A stretch of 64,000 nt of DNA from Clostridiales bacterium (GTDB lineage: Bacteria; Bacillota; Clostridia; Christensenellales; Borkfalkiaceae). Positions 52,972 to 62,868 of the stretch are shown here, piece by piece (position 1 is the first letter of the stretch; each line of letters opens with the position of its first letter). A model generated the notes under the pieces. It worked only from the letters and a program-made list of their open reading frames with translations. It was not told the origin of the DNA and made no database searches. Where the stretch lies: positions 1 through 64,000 of the forward strand of contig SVIO01000003.1 in assembly GCA_015069465.1 (NCBI GenBank), in the 5' to 3' direction. A program made the position numbers and the translations under genes.

Positions 52972-53000
52972 TTGAAAAAAACATAAGGTTTTGGTATAAT
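52972..53000 (+). promoter_or_regulatory. ecfA1-ecfA2-ecfT-truA promoter
   Basis: TTGAAA (52972-52977), 17 bp, TATAAT (52995-53000), 47 bp before the ecfA1 ATG. 52819-52971 is AT-rich with no gene. Confidence 0.8.
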
Positions 53001-53046
53001 AATATGGTTAAACTAAAAGTTTATAGATAAAAAAAGGAAAGTAATT

Positions 53047-53886
53047 ATGCCACTTATTCAGTTAGAAAACGTTAATTTTTCTTACGACAAAAATATCGAT
53101 GTTATAAAAAATGTTTCCCTTTCTATTTTTGAAGGCGAACATATTGCTATAATTGGGCATAATGGCAGTGGCAAAAGCACACTTGCCAAACTTTTCAATG
53201 GTCTTGTAAAGGCCGATAGTGGCAGTGTAAAAGTTATGGGCTTAGATTGTAGTGACAAAAAGCAAGTTTATGATGTTAGAAAAAAGGTGGGCGTTGTCTT
53301 TCAAAATCCAGACAACCAACTTATCGCTTCTATCGTTGAAGATGACATTGCTTTTGGCCCAGAAAATTTAGGCGTAAATAGAAAAGAAATTGCCGAAAGA
53401 ATTGATTTTGCACTAAAATCTGTCGGTATGGAAAAGTTTCGCCACTCATCACCAACAAGGCTTTCTGGTGGTCAAAAACAAAGAATTGCAATCGCTGGCG
53501 TTTTGGCACTTAAGCCAAGCGTTTTGGTGCTTGATGAGTCTACTGCTATGCTTGACCCACAAGGAAGAAAAGAAGTTTTAGAAGTGGCAAAAAAACTTAA
53601 CCAAGAGCAAGGCACAACGATTATTAACATTACTCACTATATGGATGAAGTAGTTAATGCCGATAGAGTTTATGTAATGAGCAATGGCGAAATAGTGCTT
53701 AGTGGCACGCCACAAGAAATTTTTAGTGATAGAGAAAAAATTGCAAAATATGGTTTAGAATTACCACTTTCAACAACTATTGCCGATGAGTTAAACGGCG
53801 TAGGTGTAAACATTGATGGTGACGTTTTAACCGAAGAGCAATTATCAAAAAATATTGAAAATTGGTTGGAGGGCTTATGCAAGTAG
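53047..53886 (+). CDS. ecfA1: ECF transporter ATPase EcfA1
   Basis: 279 residues. Walker A GHNGSGKST, Q-loop FQNPDNQ, signature LSGGQKQRIAIAG, and the EcfA1-type Walker B VLVLDESTAMLDPQG. With EcfA2 and EcfT it forms the energising module shared by several vitamin or metal S components, none of which is in this window. Overlaps ecfA2 by 10 bp. Confidence 0.95.
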   Translation: MPLIQLENVNFSYDKNIDVIKNVSLSIFEGEHIAIIGHNGSGKSTLAKLFNGLVKADSGSVKVMGLDCSDKKQVYDVRKKVGVVFQNPDNQLIASIVEDDIAFGPENLGVNRKEIAERIDFALKSVGMEKFRHSSPTRLSGGQKQRIAIAGVLALKPSVLVLDESTAMLDPQGRKEVLEVAKKLNQEQGTTIINITHYMDEVVNADRVYVMSNGEIVLSGTPQEIFSDREKIAKYGLELPLSTTIADELNGVGVNIDGDVLTEEQLSKNIENWLEGLCK

Positions 53887-54743
53887 AAGTAAAAAACTTA
53901 ACTTATACCTATAGCGAAAAGTCCAAAGACCTTGCAACTCGTGCGTTAGATAACGTTAGCCTAACTATAAACGAAGGGGAATTTTTTGGCATAATCGGTC
54001 AAACGGGCAGTGGAAAAACAACCTTTGTTCAACACTTGAACGGACTTATTAAGATTACAAACGAAAATAGTTCTATCCAAATCGGTCAGTTTAAGTTGCA
54101 AGACAAAAAGTGCGATTATTTGGGCTTAAGGGCAAAGGTGGGCATGGTGTTTCAATACCCAGAGCACCAACTTTTTGCCGAAACGGTGTTTGAAGACGTG
54201 GCTTTCGCCCTTAAAAACTTTGAGCCAAACTTAAGCGAAATTGAGGTTCAAGATAGGGTTAGGTCTGCTATAGAAATGGTGGGGCTTAACTATCAAAAGG
54301 TAAAAGAAAAATCGCCGTTTGAACTTTCTGGTGGGCAAAAGCGCAGGGTGGCTATTGCTGGCGTTATCGTGGCAAAACCAGAAGTTTTAGTTCTCGATGA
54401 GCCTGCTGCTGGCTTAGACCCACAGGGCAAAAAGGACTTTTTAGAACTTTTACACACTCTCCACAAAGAGTTTGTTAAAACTATAATAATCGTTTCGCAC
54501 GATATGAACGTAATATCCGAGCATTGCACAAAAGTGGCAGTATTTTCATCGGGCAGGATTTGTGCTGTGGGCACGCCAAAACAAGTGTTTAGCGATTATG
54601 AACTTATAGAAAGGTTAAATCTTGACCTTCCAACAACGGCAAAGATTATAAAAAAACTTAGTGCAAAAGGCATTGAAATAGATTGCGATCTAACGGTAAA
54701 AGATTTTGTTAGGGCTATTAAGGACAAGGGGGAACGCTTATGA
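53877..54743 (+). CDS. ecfA2: ECF transporter ATPase EcfA2
   Basis: 288 residues from the ATG at 53877, which follows GGAGG; a TTG frame starting 53862 is less likely. Walker A GQTGSGKTT, Q-loop FQYPEHQ, signature LSGGQKRRVAIAG, Walker B VLVLDEPAAGLDPQG. Heterodimerises with EcfA1. Overlaps ecfT by ATGA. Confidence 0.95.
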   Translation: MQVEVKNLTYTYSEKSKDLATRALDNVSLTINEGEFFGIIGQTGSGKTTFVQHLNGLIKITNENSSIQIGQFKLQDKKCDYLGLRAKVGMVFQYPEHQLFAETVFEDVAFALKNFEPNLSEIEVQDRVRSAIEMVGLNYQKVKEKSPFELSGGQKRRVAIAGVIVAKPEVLVLDEPAAGLDPQGKKDFLELLHTLHKEFVKTIIIVSHDMNVISEHCTKVAVFSSGRICAVGTPKQVFSDYELIERLNLDLPTTAKIIKKLSAKGIEIDCDLTVKDFVRAIKDKGERL

Positions 54744-55564
54744 AAGACTTCTCTTTTGGTCAATATTATCCAGCAAAATCATTTGTTCACAGAATGGATG
54801 CAAGGGCAAAAATCTTAATATCAATCGCATATATCGTTGCAGTATTTTTAGTTGGTCAATTTCAATTTATGGGATTTTTGGCGTGTTTACTTTTTGTTTT
54901 AATAGCCACAATTTGTTCAAAAGTTCCATTTCTAAAAGTGCTTAAAAGCATAAAAGGAATTTTATTTTTAATCATAATTTCGGCAATTTTGCAACTATTT
55001 TTTAGAAGCGATGGAAAAGTGGTTTTCGAGTGGACTTTTATTAGAATTACCGATATGGGACTGCTTAATGCAGGCTTTATAATCGCTAGAATAACTCTAG
55101 TGGTTTTGGGTGCAAGTTTACTCACTTATACAACCACTCCTGTCGAACTTGCAGATGGTATTGAAAGCCTGCTTTATCCACTAAAATGGATAAAATTTCC
55201 CGTTCACGAATTTGCACTTATCATGAGCATTGCACTTCGCTTTATTCCAACTCTTTTAGAAGAAACGGATAGAATTATGAAGGCGCAAAAGGCAAGGGGT
55301 GCAAATTTTGAAAGCGGCAATATTTTCAAAAAGATAAAGGCGCTTATTCCTATTTTAATTCCACTTTTAATCAGTTCGTTTAGGCGTGCAGATGAACTTG
55401 CAGACGCTATGGATGCAAGGTGCTATTCAGGAAGTAAAAATAGAACGAGATTTAAAAAATTAACCTTTACTTATAGAGACCTTTTAGGCACGCTTTTAAT
55501 CGCTGGGCTTATCACAGGCATTGTGTTTTTGAATATTACAGGCTTTTTAATGGTGACATTATGA
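54740..55564 (+). CDS. ecfT: ECF transporter transmembrane protein EcfT
   Basis: 274 residues with about five or six membrane helices. The coupling helices carry the conserved A-R-G motifs: KAQKARGANFESG and DAMDARCYSGSK. The scaffold linking EcfA1/A2 to S components. Its stop overlaps the truA start (ATGA). Confidence 0.94.
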   Translation: MKDFSFGQYYPAKSFVHRMDARAKILISIAYIVAVFLVGQFQFMGFLACLLFVLIATICSKVPFLKVLKSIKGILFLIIISAILQLFFRSDGKVVFEWTFIRITDMGLLNAGFIIARITLVVLGASLLTYTTTPVELADGIESLLYPLKWIKFPVHEFALIMSIALRFIPTLLEETDRIMKAQKARGANFESGNIFKKIKALIPILIPLLISSFRRADELADAMDARCYSGSKNRTRFKKLTFTYRDLLGTLLIAGLITGIVFLNITGFLMVTL

Positions 55565-56292
55565 GAGTTAAGATTTTAGTCAGTTATGACGGCTCTAACT
55601 ATTGTGGTTGGCAAGTCCAACCCAACGCAATAACCGTTCAACAAGTTTTAGAAGATGCTCTTTTTGAGGTTACGGGCAAAAGGTCAAGGATAACGGGGAG
55701 TGGAAGAACAGATGCCGGCGTGCATGCCTTGGGGCAGGTGGCTCACTTTGACACCGATGCAAGTATCCCCCCAGAAAAGTTCTTTTTGGCAATGAATATT
55801 CATCTTCCAGATGATATAAAAGTGCTAAAAAGCCAACTTGCCGAAGATGATTTTCACGCAACTAGAGATGCAAAGAAAAAAACTTATAGATATTCTACTT
55901 ATGTAAGCCAAACAATTCTTCCACTAAAAGACAAATATTCCGTTCAAATAGAGCATAAAATCGATGTTCAAAAAATGATAGAGTGTTCTAAAATTTTGGT
56001 GGGAACTCACGACTTTAAGTGCATGAGTGCAACAGGTGGTGGCGCAAAAACAACTGTTAGAACAATTTATTCTATAGACATAGTTCAAAACGACAAGGAC
56101 ATAGATTTTTATATTTGTGGAAATGGCTTTTTATATAACATGGTTAGAATAATGGTTGGCACTCTTATAAAAGTCGGCAGTAATAGGCTTGAAATAGAAG
56201 ATGTTGAACAAATGCTTAAAACGGGAAAGAGAAGCCTCGGTGGAAAAACCCTTTCAGCAAAAGGACTAACGCTAATGAGCGTTGAATATTGA
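55561..56292 (+). CDS. truA: tRNA pseudouridine synthase A
   Basis: Makes pseudouridine at tRNA positions 38-40. 243 residues. YDGSNYCGWQVQPN at the start, catalytic Asp in GSGRTDAGVHALGQ, and GNGFLYNMVRIMVGTL near the C-terminus. Fourth gene of the ECF operon; the ecfA1-ecfA2-ecfT-truA-rplM-rpsI order is conserved in Firmicutes. Confidence 0.95.
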   Translation: MRVKILVSYDGSNYCGWQVQPNAITVQQVLEDALFEVTGKRSRITGSGRTDAGVHALGQVAHFDTDASIPPEKFFLAMNIHLPDDIKVLKSQLAEDDFHATRDAKKKTYRYSTYVSQTILPLKDKYSVQIEHKIDVQKMIECSKILVGTHDFKCMSATGGGAKTTVRTIYSIDIVQNDKDIDFYICGNGFLYNMVRIMVGTLIKVGSNRLEIEDVEQMLKTGKRSLGGKTLSAKGLTLMSVEY

Positions 56293-56295
56293 TAA

Positions 56296-56350
56296 TAGAC
56301 TCTGCCACAAACTCTGATAGTCACTAATCATTCATTTTTTGTTGCAGAGC
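56296..56350 (+). terminator. imperfect hairpin after truA
   Basis: CTCTGC...GCAGAG outer stem with ACAAA/TTTGT continuation, after the truA stop; no strong T-tract follows. Possible weak terminator before the separate rplM promoter. Confidence 0.4.
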
Positions 56351-56457
56351 CTAATAAAAAATTGTGCTTATCAAAGAAAAATAACACAATATATAGTTAT
56401 AGGCATAAAAATATGTGAAAATAGTTTAAAAACTATGCAAAAACCATATAAAAATGC

Positions 56458-56486
56458 TTGACTTAAAAGTCAAAAAAAGTTAATAT
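56458..56486 (+). promoter_or_regulatory. rplM-rpsI promoter
   Basis: TTGACT (56458-56463), 17 bp, TAATAT (56481-56486); predicted start near 56493. Confidence 0.75.
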
Positions 56487-56492
56487 ATTTAG

Positions 56493-56624
56493 GCGTTTAT
56501 AAGGAAAAGTTCGTGTATTTTTGAGATTAGCCCTCTCAAAGTTGCCAATTTCGTGTACGGCAATACGGATTTAGAATTATGGCATTAAACAAAAATAATA
56601 GTTAAAACTTAAAGGAGAAACTCA
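56493..56624 (+). promoter_or_regulatory. structured leader of rplM (L13-leader-like)
   Basis: A 130-nt untranslated leader. It contains TTCGTGTA twice (near 56510 and 56548) and paired segments around CCTCTCAAAGTTGCC and GTGTACGGCAATAC, recalling the autoregulatory L13 leader of Firmicutes in which L13 represses its own operon. No gene is seen in 56351-56457. Family assignment is by resemblance only. Confidence 0.6.
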
Positions 56625-57056
56625 ATGAAAACTTATATGGCTCACGCTGAAAACGTGGTTAGAAAGTGGTATGTTGTTGATGCTGAAGGCGTTGTTTTAG
56701 GTCGTCTTGCATCAAAAGTTGCAGCAATCCTTCGTGGTAAGAATAAGCCAACTTTCACACCAAACGTTGACACAGGTGATTTCGTTATAATCGTTAATTG
56801 CGACAAAGTTCTTTTAACTGGTAAAAAGTTAGAAAAGAAATACTACACATATCACACAGGTCATATTGGTGGACTTAAGTCTATTCAATATAAAACACTT
56901 ATGGCAAACAAGGCAGACGTTGCTGTTTATGAAGCAGTTAAAGGCATGCTTCCAAAGAACAGTTTAGGCCGTTCAATGCTCACAAAACTCAAAGTTTATC
57001 GTGGCGCAGAACACAACCATCAAGCACAAAAACCAGAAGTGCTTAAGTTGGTGTAA
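56625..57056 (+). CDS. rplM: 50S ribosomal protein L13
   Basis: 143 residues, normal length. [18 protein letters not shown] at the start, [14 protein letters not shown] in the middle and [20 protein letters not shown] near the end. AAAGGAG precedes the ATG. Pairs with rpsI 13 bp downstream. Confidence 0.97.
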   Translation: MKTYMAHAENVVRKWYVVDAEGVVLGRLASKVAAILRGKNKPTFTPNVDTGDFVIIVNCDKVLLTGKKLEKKYYTYHTGHIGGLKSIQYKTLMANKADVAVYEAVKGMLPKNSLGRSMLTKLKVYRGAEHNHQAQKPEVLKLV

Positions 57057-57069
57057 TTGAGGTGTAATT

Positions 57070-57483
57070 ATGGCAAAAGCAACAAGTAAGAAAAAAGTTC
57101 AATATTGGGGAACGGGCAGAAGAAAGAAGGCTATCGCTCGTGTAAGACTTATCCCAGCAGGTGATGGTCAAATCACAATCAACGGAAAAACTGTTGATGA
57201 ATATTTGTGTCTTGACACATTAAAGTTTATCGTTCGCCAACCATTAGTTTTGGTTGAAGCAGACGCTAAATACGATGTAATCGTAAACGTTTGTGGTGGT
57301 GGCTACACAGGTCAAGCAGGTGCAATCCGTCACGGTATTGCTCGTGCACTTTTACAAGCAGAACCAGAAACAAGAGCAGCACTCAAAAAGGCAGGTTTCT
57401 TAACAAGAGATTCAAGAATGAAGGAAAGAAAGAAATACGGTCTCAAGAAAGCGCGTCGTGCTCCACAATTCTCAAAGAGATAA
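57070..57483 (+). CDS. rpsI: 30S ribosomal protein S9
   Basis: 137 residues. [16 protein letters not shown] start, [19 protein letters not shown] core and the conserved Arg-Lys tail ending QFSKR that reaches the P site. GAGGTG precedes the ATG. Confidence 0.97.
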   Translation: MAKATSKKKVQYWGTGRRKKAIARVRLIPAGDGQITINGKTVDEYLCLDTLKFIVRQPLVLVEADAKYDVIVNVCGGGYTGQAGAIRHGIARALLQAEPETRAALKKAGFLTRDSRMKERKKYGLKKARRAPQFSKR

Positions 57484-57534
57484 TTGGAAAAGGTTTTTGG
57501 AAAAACCAAAAATCAACACGAAAAAATACAAAAC

Positions 57535-57567
57535 AAAAAAGCAAGGAATCATTTCCTTGCTTTTTTT
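57535..57567 (+). terminator. rplM-rpsI terminator
   Basis: AAAAAAGCAAGGAA with its complement followed by T6 or more. Confidence 0.9.
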
Positions 57568-57696
57568 AACGGAAAAATTCTGCGATATACTTGGCTTTTT
57601 GTTTAGGTATATACTTTTAATGTATTCGCCTTCACAAGAAAACTTGTCTATCTTGCATTTTTTTCGTTAAAGAAACAAAATAGTTTTTTAAATCAA

Positions 57697-57990
57697 TCAC
57701 TTTGGCTGACTATGTTTTTCTTTAACTCTTTTAACAATTTCATCGTGAGAATTGATAGTTAAAAGCATGCTTTTTTGTAAAGGCAAAGGAACTGTTTGAT
57801 TTTGTGTTTCTTTAGGTTTAACTTGCTCGCTACTTTGCCAAGAATTAGAAGATAAAAGATTTTTTCCTAAAGATGATAAAAGGTTATTCGCAAGCCCAGA
57901 AGTTGTTGAATTTGCCGTGGGTTTTTCATTTTTTTGCGAGTTTAAGGAAAAAAAAGAATTTAAAAGATTAAAAATACCGAATTTATCCAT
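57697..57990 (-). CDS. hypothetical protein, 97 aa
   Basis: From the ATG at 57990, with AGGAG 8 nt upstream; the longer frame to 58035 has no ribosome site. Ser/Asn-rich and probably disordered in the middle, with a more conserved-looking C-terminal SMLLTINSHDEIVKRVKEK. No signal peptide or membrane helix. I do not recognise the family. Single gene between rpsI and the lipoprotein gene, minus strand. Confidence 0.65.
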   Translation of the reverse strand: MDKFGIFNLLNSFFSLNSQKNEKPTANSTTSGLANNLLSSLGKNLLSSNSWQSSEQVKPKETQNQTVPLPLQKSMLLTINSHDEIVKRVKEKHSQPK

Positions 57991-58147
57991 TTTATTGTCT
58001 CCTAACAAAGAAAAAATTGCAAAAAATAATTGCAAAAGTTTTAGATATAAGGTATAATATATGAGCGATATAATTTAAAATATAGTTATATAAATAATAT
58101 ATTCGGGTAAATCAAAAAAGTTTACCTAAAAAATAAGAGGATTTTGT

Positions 58148-60004
58148 ATGAAGAAAATTTTAGCCAAATTGATTTGCTTAATGCTTATTATGAGCGTTGC
58201 GCTAACAGGTCTTGTTGCGTGTTCAGAATCCAATTGGAAAGGTGGCAAAGTAACATTAAAAAATAGTGGCGCAGTTATCGAAAATGCAGGCTTTATTGCA
58301 GAAACTGAAAACTATCTTTACTTTATAAACGGAAGTGAAAGCACAACGGCAAACAACAAAATGGGAACGCCACTTAAGGGTGCACTTTTAGTTGCAGATA
58401 AAAACGACCTTTCTAAAACAGAAGTCGTTGTTCCAAAACTCTTTGTTGCATCTGATTATAGTTCTGGCGTTTTCATTGATGGTGGCTATGTTTATTATGC
58501 AACGCCAAGTGTGGAAAAGAACTCAGAAGGACACACTGCAAACGATGAACTCACATTTATGAGAACAAAACTCGATGGCAGTGGCACAACTGATGAATTT
58601 TTTACGTTAGACACTTCAAGTGCAATCGCAACACAATACAGAATAGTAAAGGCTGATAACGGACAAGTTTTAATTTACTATTACAATGCAGATACAATGA
58701 GCATTGTTTGCTATAACACTTCTAATAAAGAAAGTTCAACGGTTATAAAGCAAAAAGAAGTTGATGATGGCGATTCGTTAAATAAGCACGTTTTCTTAAA
58801 CAGCAAAAACATCACAGACGTTATTGGATACTACACAACAACCGTTTATGAAAACAAACACGAAACTTTATATAACAGAGTTTATGTTATTAGAGTGGGT
58901 AGCACAGAAGGCGAACTTTTAGTTGATGGTAATAACAACCAAACAACTCAAATCGACGACGTTAAGTATTCAATAACTCTTGTAAAAGACGGATTTATTT
59001 TCTTTACAAAAACAAACTCAGGCCGTACAGAAACATACGCTATTAGCGAATTAGTTGCAAGAACAAGTGATTGGTCTAGTGCAACAAAAATTGTTAACGC
59101 AGAACACGTTTCAGCAACAACACTTATCAACGGCTCACTTTCAGAAATTTACGTTGTTGGCGACACAAAGATTTATAAATCTTCATTTACAGTTAAAGAT
59201 GAAAAAACACCTGTAGCATTAAAAGAAAATATAAGCAAACTTTTATTCGTATACGATGGATATTTATATTTCTATAATGCAGAAGGTCATATCGCAAAAA
59301 TACTTCTTGACCAACAAGGTCAAATAGATGATGACAAAAAAATAATTTTAGTTTCTGAAGATACTGCATTAACATCGTGGTATGAAGTTGAAATAAAATC
59401 AATCGGTGGCAAAGATTATTTGTTCTATTGTGACAACTCGGTAACAGGCAAGTCTTATATCAAATATGTTGATTTATCAGCAGATGTTATTGAAAAAGAC
59501 ACCGATGACGATGATGAAAACGACCTATTCTATCTAGACACTGACAAAATTTATAATTTTGGCAAAATGTTAGATAAAGACATAGCAGAAATTTTTGATT
59601 CAAAAGTAGAAACGCAGGCAACTTATTCACCAGTAGATGGTATTGGTGCTAACGAAGAAGACGACCAAGCGTTCTACGAAGAAGTTATGAAACTTAAAAC
59701 TGAATATGAAGGTTTAAGCAGTTCAGTTAAAGAAAAAGTTACAGATAAAGCAAAGAATACATTAGAATGCATCGAAAAGGCTTTTGAAGTTGCTGAAAAG
59801 TACAAAATGCTTGCAGACATCGAGTTTGTTGGAAGCTCTGAAGAAGCAGAAGACTTAGGCATTAAAGCAATTTATAACCAAGTTAAAGATTACATTGAAA
59901 AGTTCAAAAAAGATGAATTTAGAGACGGTGTAGAAGCCTTTATTTCTGACAACTTAAAAGCGCACTATACAAAAGCAGTTAAACTTTTTGAAGCAGAAGA
60001 CTAA
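58148..60004 (+). CDS. large lipoprotein with beta-propeller-like repeats
   Basis: 618 residues. Signal peptide with lipobox LVAC (C25). Then repeated units with the pattern YLYFINGSE, GGYVYYATPS, DGFIFFTKTN, DGYLYFYNAEG, as in DUF5050/propeller-type surface lipoproteins of Clostridia. An acidic DTDDDDENDLFYLDTD stretch precedes a helical C-terminus (about 500-618). Function unknown; a surface binding or sensing role is inference. Strong terminator follows. Confidence 0.75.
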   Translation: MKKILAKLICLMLIMSVALTGLVACSESNWKGGKVTLKNSGAVIENAGFIAETENYLYFINGSESTTANNKMGTPLKGALLVADKNDLSKTEVVVPKLFVASDYSSGVFIDGGYVYYATPSVEKNSEGHTANDELTFMRTKLDGSGTTDEFFTLDTSSAIATQYRIVKADNGQVLIYYYNADTMSIVCYNTSNKESSTVIKQKEVDDGDSLNKHVFLNSKNITDVIGYYTTTVYENKHETLYNRVYVIRVGSTEGELLVDGNNNQTTQIDDVKYSITLVKDGFIFFTKTNSGRTETYAISELVARTSDWSSATKIVNAEHVSATTLINGSLSEIYVVGDTKIYKSSFTVKDEKTPVALKENISKLLFVYDGYLYFYNAEGHIAKILLDQQGQIDDDKKIILVSEDTALTSWYEVEIKSIGGKDYLFYCDNSVTGKSYIKYVDLSADVIEKDTDDDDENDLFYLDTDKIYNFGKMLDKDIAEIFDSKVETQATYSPVDGIGANEEDDQAFYEEVMKLKTEYEGLSSSVKEKVTDKAKNTLECIEKAFEVAEKYKMLADIEFVGSSEEAEDLGIKAIYNQVKDYIEKFKKDEFRDGVEAFISDNLKAHYTKAVKLFEAED

Positions 60005-60020
60005 TAACTAAAAAACAACT

Positions 60021-60046
60021 AACGCCGAGCAAAATTGCTCGGCGTT
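60021..60046 (+). terminator. lipoprotein gene terminator
   Basis: AACGCCGAGCAA with perfect complement and T5. Confidence 0.88.
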
Positions 60047-60074
60047 TTTACTTATCTTAACACATAAAAAATCC

Positions 60075-60092
60075 CCACCTAAATCTAGGTGG
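60075..60092 (-). terminator. MATE gene terminator
   Basis: CCACCTA/TAGGTGG with T-rich minus-strand exit, 11 bp after the MATE stop. Confidence 0.8.
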
Positions 60093-60102
60093 AGAAAAAG
60101 TT

Positions 60103-61434
60103 TTAATTAAAGGTATATTTTGTCAGCCATTTGCCAGAAATAAACCTTGTTCCAAAAATAATTGCCCTAAATATCCAATCGCAGAACATTGCATACCACA
60201 CGCCCATAACTCCCATGTTAAGATATCCTGTGAAAACAAAACTTAAACCAACTCTTAATGCCCACATAGATGATAGAGATATTATCAATGTAAAACTAGT
60301 ATCGTTTGCAGACCTAAAACTATTTGGCAAAGTAAAGCCTATAGGCCAAATGGTGCAGATAAATATACTATGTATAAAAATTATTTTTTGTGCAAGTTTT
60401 GTCGCACCTGTTGATAGATTAAACATTCCAACAAAGAAATTAGAGAATAAGCATAAAATAATAGAAACTGAAATTACGCAAACATAGGTTATTGCCGTTA
60501 GTTTTTTTGCAAAATGCTTTGCTTGCTGTTTTTGTTTTGCGCCCACGCATCTTCCAACAACGGCAGTCATAGCAAGACCCAAAGCCGTGCCACAAGCATA
60601 TTGAAAACCAACAAGTGTGTTTGCCGTTGCATTTGCTGCTATTTGCGCTGTGCCAAGAGCCGAAATTAAACTTAAGGTTATAACCTTGCCAAACTGAAAC
60701 ATTCCATTTTCAATTCCATAAGGAATACCAACTCCAAAAATGTTTTTAATAAGCCTAAAATCGGGTTTATATCTAAATATTTTATCTATGTATATAGCCT
60801 TATTTTTTCTACAAGCACAAACAAGAATTATTATTGAGCCAACTATATAAGAAAACAGAGTTGCAATACCAGCGCCACTAGCCCCCATATTAAAACCAAA
60901 AATCAATAAAGCGTTGCCTGCCACGTTGAGAAAGTTTGTTATAAGCGAAACAGCCATAGAAATTCTTGTATTGCCTTGAGCCCTATAAAAAGAAGCACCT
61001 GCATTATAAAGAACTAAGAAAATAAAAGAAATAGATGTATAAAGAGAATAATCTAATGCATTTTGCATAACATCGAATTCAATCTTTCCAAAAATAAGCC
61101 CCAAAATATATTTTCTGAAGAAAACCATTATAATTGAAACAAAGGTGGCGATAAAAAAGGTGGTGAATATAAGTTGTTTTCCTGCTTCCATTGCTTTACC
61201 AAAGTCTTTTTTGCCAATAAGTTGGGCAATTACAATCGCTCCACCACCACAAAGCGCAGTGAATAGATATGTTAAAAACAAATTAAAACTATTCACAAGC
61301 GAAACGCCAGAAACAGCCGATTCACCACAACTTGAAACCATAACTGTATCTGCCATGCCAACAAGCACAACAAAAAATTGTTCTATCAGCAGTGGAATTA
61401 TAATTTTTCTTAAGTCTCTATTAGAAAAAAGCAT
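60103..61434 (-). CDS. MATE family efflux transporter
   Basis: 443 residues with about 12 membrane helices in two repeated halves. First half begins LRKIIIPLLIEQFFVVLVGMADTVMVSS; GASFYRAQGNTRISM and ATVGRCVGAKQ-like AVVGRCVGAKQKQ are MATE hallmarks. Expels drugs or metabolites with Na+ or H+. AGGAG precedes the ATG. Divergent AraC gene is a plausible regulator. Confidence 0.92.
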   Translation of the reverse strand: MLFSNRDLRKIIIPLLIEQFFVVLVGMADTVMVSSCGESAVSGVSLVNSFNLFLTYLFTALCGGGAIVIAQLIGKKDFGKAMEAGKQLIFTTFFIATFVSIIMVFFRKYILGLIFGKIEFDVMQNALDYSLYTSISFIFLVLYNAGASFYRAQGNTRISMAVSLITNFLNVAGNALLIFGFNMGASGAGIATLFSYIVGSIIILVCACRKNKAIYIDKIFRYKPDFRLIKNIFGVGIPYGIENGMFQFGKVITLSLISALGTAQIAANATANTLVGFQYACGTALGLAMTAVVGRCVGAKQKQQAKHFAKKLTAITYVCVISVSIILCLFSNFFVGMFNLSTGATKLAQKIIFIHSIFICTIWPIGFTLPNSFRSANDTSFTLIISLSSMWALRVGLSFVFTGYLNMGVMGVWYAMFCDWIFRAIIFGTRFISGKWLTKYTFN

Positions 61435-61549
61435 AAAAACATCTCCTAATACTTATAATATCACAAAAAAATAAAACAAGTTAACAAATATTAGGAAAAA
61501 ACTTGCACAAAAGATAGATTTTGTATATAATTTAAGTGGAGAAAAAAAT

Positions 61550-62299
61550 ATGAATTATATAGTTAATTTTGTCGAATATAAACAGCAAGCCTTTCCACTG
61601 CATAAACACGAGCATTATGAAGTTTTAGTTTATATTGATGGCGAAGGTGCTATAAAGATTGAAGAACAAACCTTTTCAATAAAAAAGGGAACAATCGTTG
61701 TTGTTCCACCCAAAATGGTGCATGGCTCAACTTCCAAAAGCAACTTAAAAAGCATATACGTTGCGTGGAAAGAAAACGCTCCGTTCACCTTTAATAAGCC
61801 ACTCATTTTTGAAGATAATCAAGGTGAAGAAGGTCAGTTTTTAGTTAAGGCAATTTATAACAATTTATATAAAAACACAGAATATTTAACAGCATTATGC
61901 AATGCTTTGGCACAATTAGTTTTGCAAAACGTTAAAAACCAAACAAAACTAGAAAAGGCAGTATATCAAATTATAAACAAGATAACATTAAATTTTCAAG
62001 ACTGTGATTTTAACTTAAATCAAGTTCTTAACAGCGTTAATTATACAGAAGATTATATAAGAGAACGGTTTCGTTTGCAAACGGGAAAAACGCCTGTCAA
62101 TTTTTTAACTGATGTAAGAATAGATTTTGCCCAGCAGTTGATAGAAATATATAACAAGCAAATGTCCTTAAATGAAGTGGCTTTGCAGTCTGGTTTTTAT
62201 GATTATGCATATTTTTCAAGAAGGTTTTTTCAAAAAACAGGATTTTCACCACGAGAATATAAGAAAAACATTCTCAAAAAGATAGAAAAAGATAAATAA
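61550..62299 (+). CDS. AraC-family transcriptional regulator
   Basis: 249 residues: N-terminal cupin-like sensor (about 1-90, AFPLHKHEHYEVLVYIDGEGAIKI) and two C-terminal HTH motifs (about 150-245; YTEDYIRERFRLQTGKTPVNFL, SGFYDYAYFSRRFFQKTGFSPREYK). Likely regulates the divergent MATE gene or sugar-related targets; ligand unknown. Confidence 0.92.
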   Translation: MNYIVNFVEYKQQAFPLHKHEHYEVLVYIDGEGAIKIEEQTFSIKKGTIVVVPPKMVHGSTSKSNLKSIYVAWKENAPFTFNKPLIFEDNQGEEGQFLVKAIYNNLYKNTEYLTALCNALAQLVLQNVKNQTKLEKAVYQIINKITLNFQDCDFNLNQVLNSVNYTEDYIRERFRLQTGKTPVNFLTDVRIDFAQQLIEIYNKQMSLNEVALQSGFYDYAYFSRRFFQKTGFSPREYKKNILKKIEKDK

Positions 62300-62300
62300 A

Positions 62301-62327
62301 AAACCCCACCGAAAAATCGGTGGGGTT
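62301..62327. terminator. terminator between AraC gene and dut
   Basis: AAACCCCACCGA/TCGGTGGGGTTT palindrome serving two convergent genes. Confidence 0.88.
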
Positions 62328-62339
62328 TATGTTATAAAA

Positions 62340-62816
62340 TTACTGTTTGTCGGTGCTTCCAAGTCCACCAACTCTTTTAATTTCGCACTCATCGTCAATG
62401 GTGATGCCATATTCAACGAACACGCCTTGAGCAAAAGCCTTGCCTTTTTCAACAAAAAGTTCTTTATCGCCACAGTTTGTTATCTTTATAAAAATATGCC
62501 CTTCGTTATCGGCAAAGAAGTAGTCGCTGTCAATAATGCCCACGGTGTTATCTAGTCTTAAACGATATTTAAATCCTAAACTTGAGCGTGGATAAATTTT
62601 AAGCACCCAGCCTTCATCGATTTTAACTCTAATTCCCGTTGCCACTTTTTCTGTTTGGTTTGGTTTAAGTGTAAATGAGTATGGTGCAAAAAAATCATAA
62701 CCAGCACTGCCAGAAGTTGCCCTTTTTGGCAAGATTATTTCATTATAGCACTCAGCACTGCCACTTTTTAAGTATTCATCTAAACTAACTTTTTCAAACT
62801 TTGCAATTCTTTTCAT
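62340..62816 (-). CDS. dut: dUTP diphosphatase
   Basis: Hydrolyses dUTP to dUMP and keeps uracil out of DNA. 158 residues, trimeric dUTPase family. All five motifs visible: SAGYDFFAP, PRSSLGFK, NTVGIIDSDYF, FAQGVFV and RVGGLGSTDK. An extra N-terminal 25 residues precede motif 1. AAGGTG before the ATG. Confidence 0.92.
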   Translation of the reverse strand: MKRIAKFEKVSLDEYLKSGSAECYNEIILPKRATSGSAGYDFFAPYSFTLKPNQTEKVATGIRVKIDEGWVLKIYPRSSLGFKYRLRLDNTVGIIDSDYFFADNEGHIFIKITNCGDKELFVEKGKAFAQGVFVEYGITIDDECEIKRVGGLGSTDKQ

Positions 62817-62868
62817 AATTTCACCTTTTGATAATTATACCAAAAAATTCATTTAAAATCAATATAAA

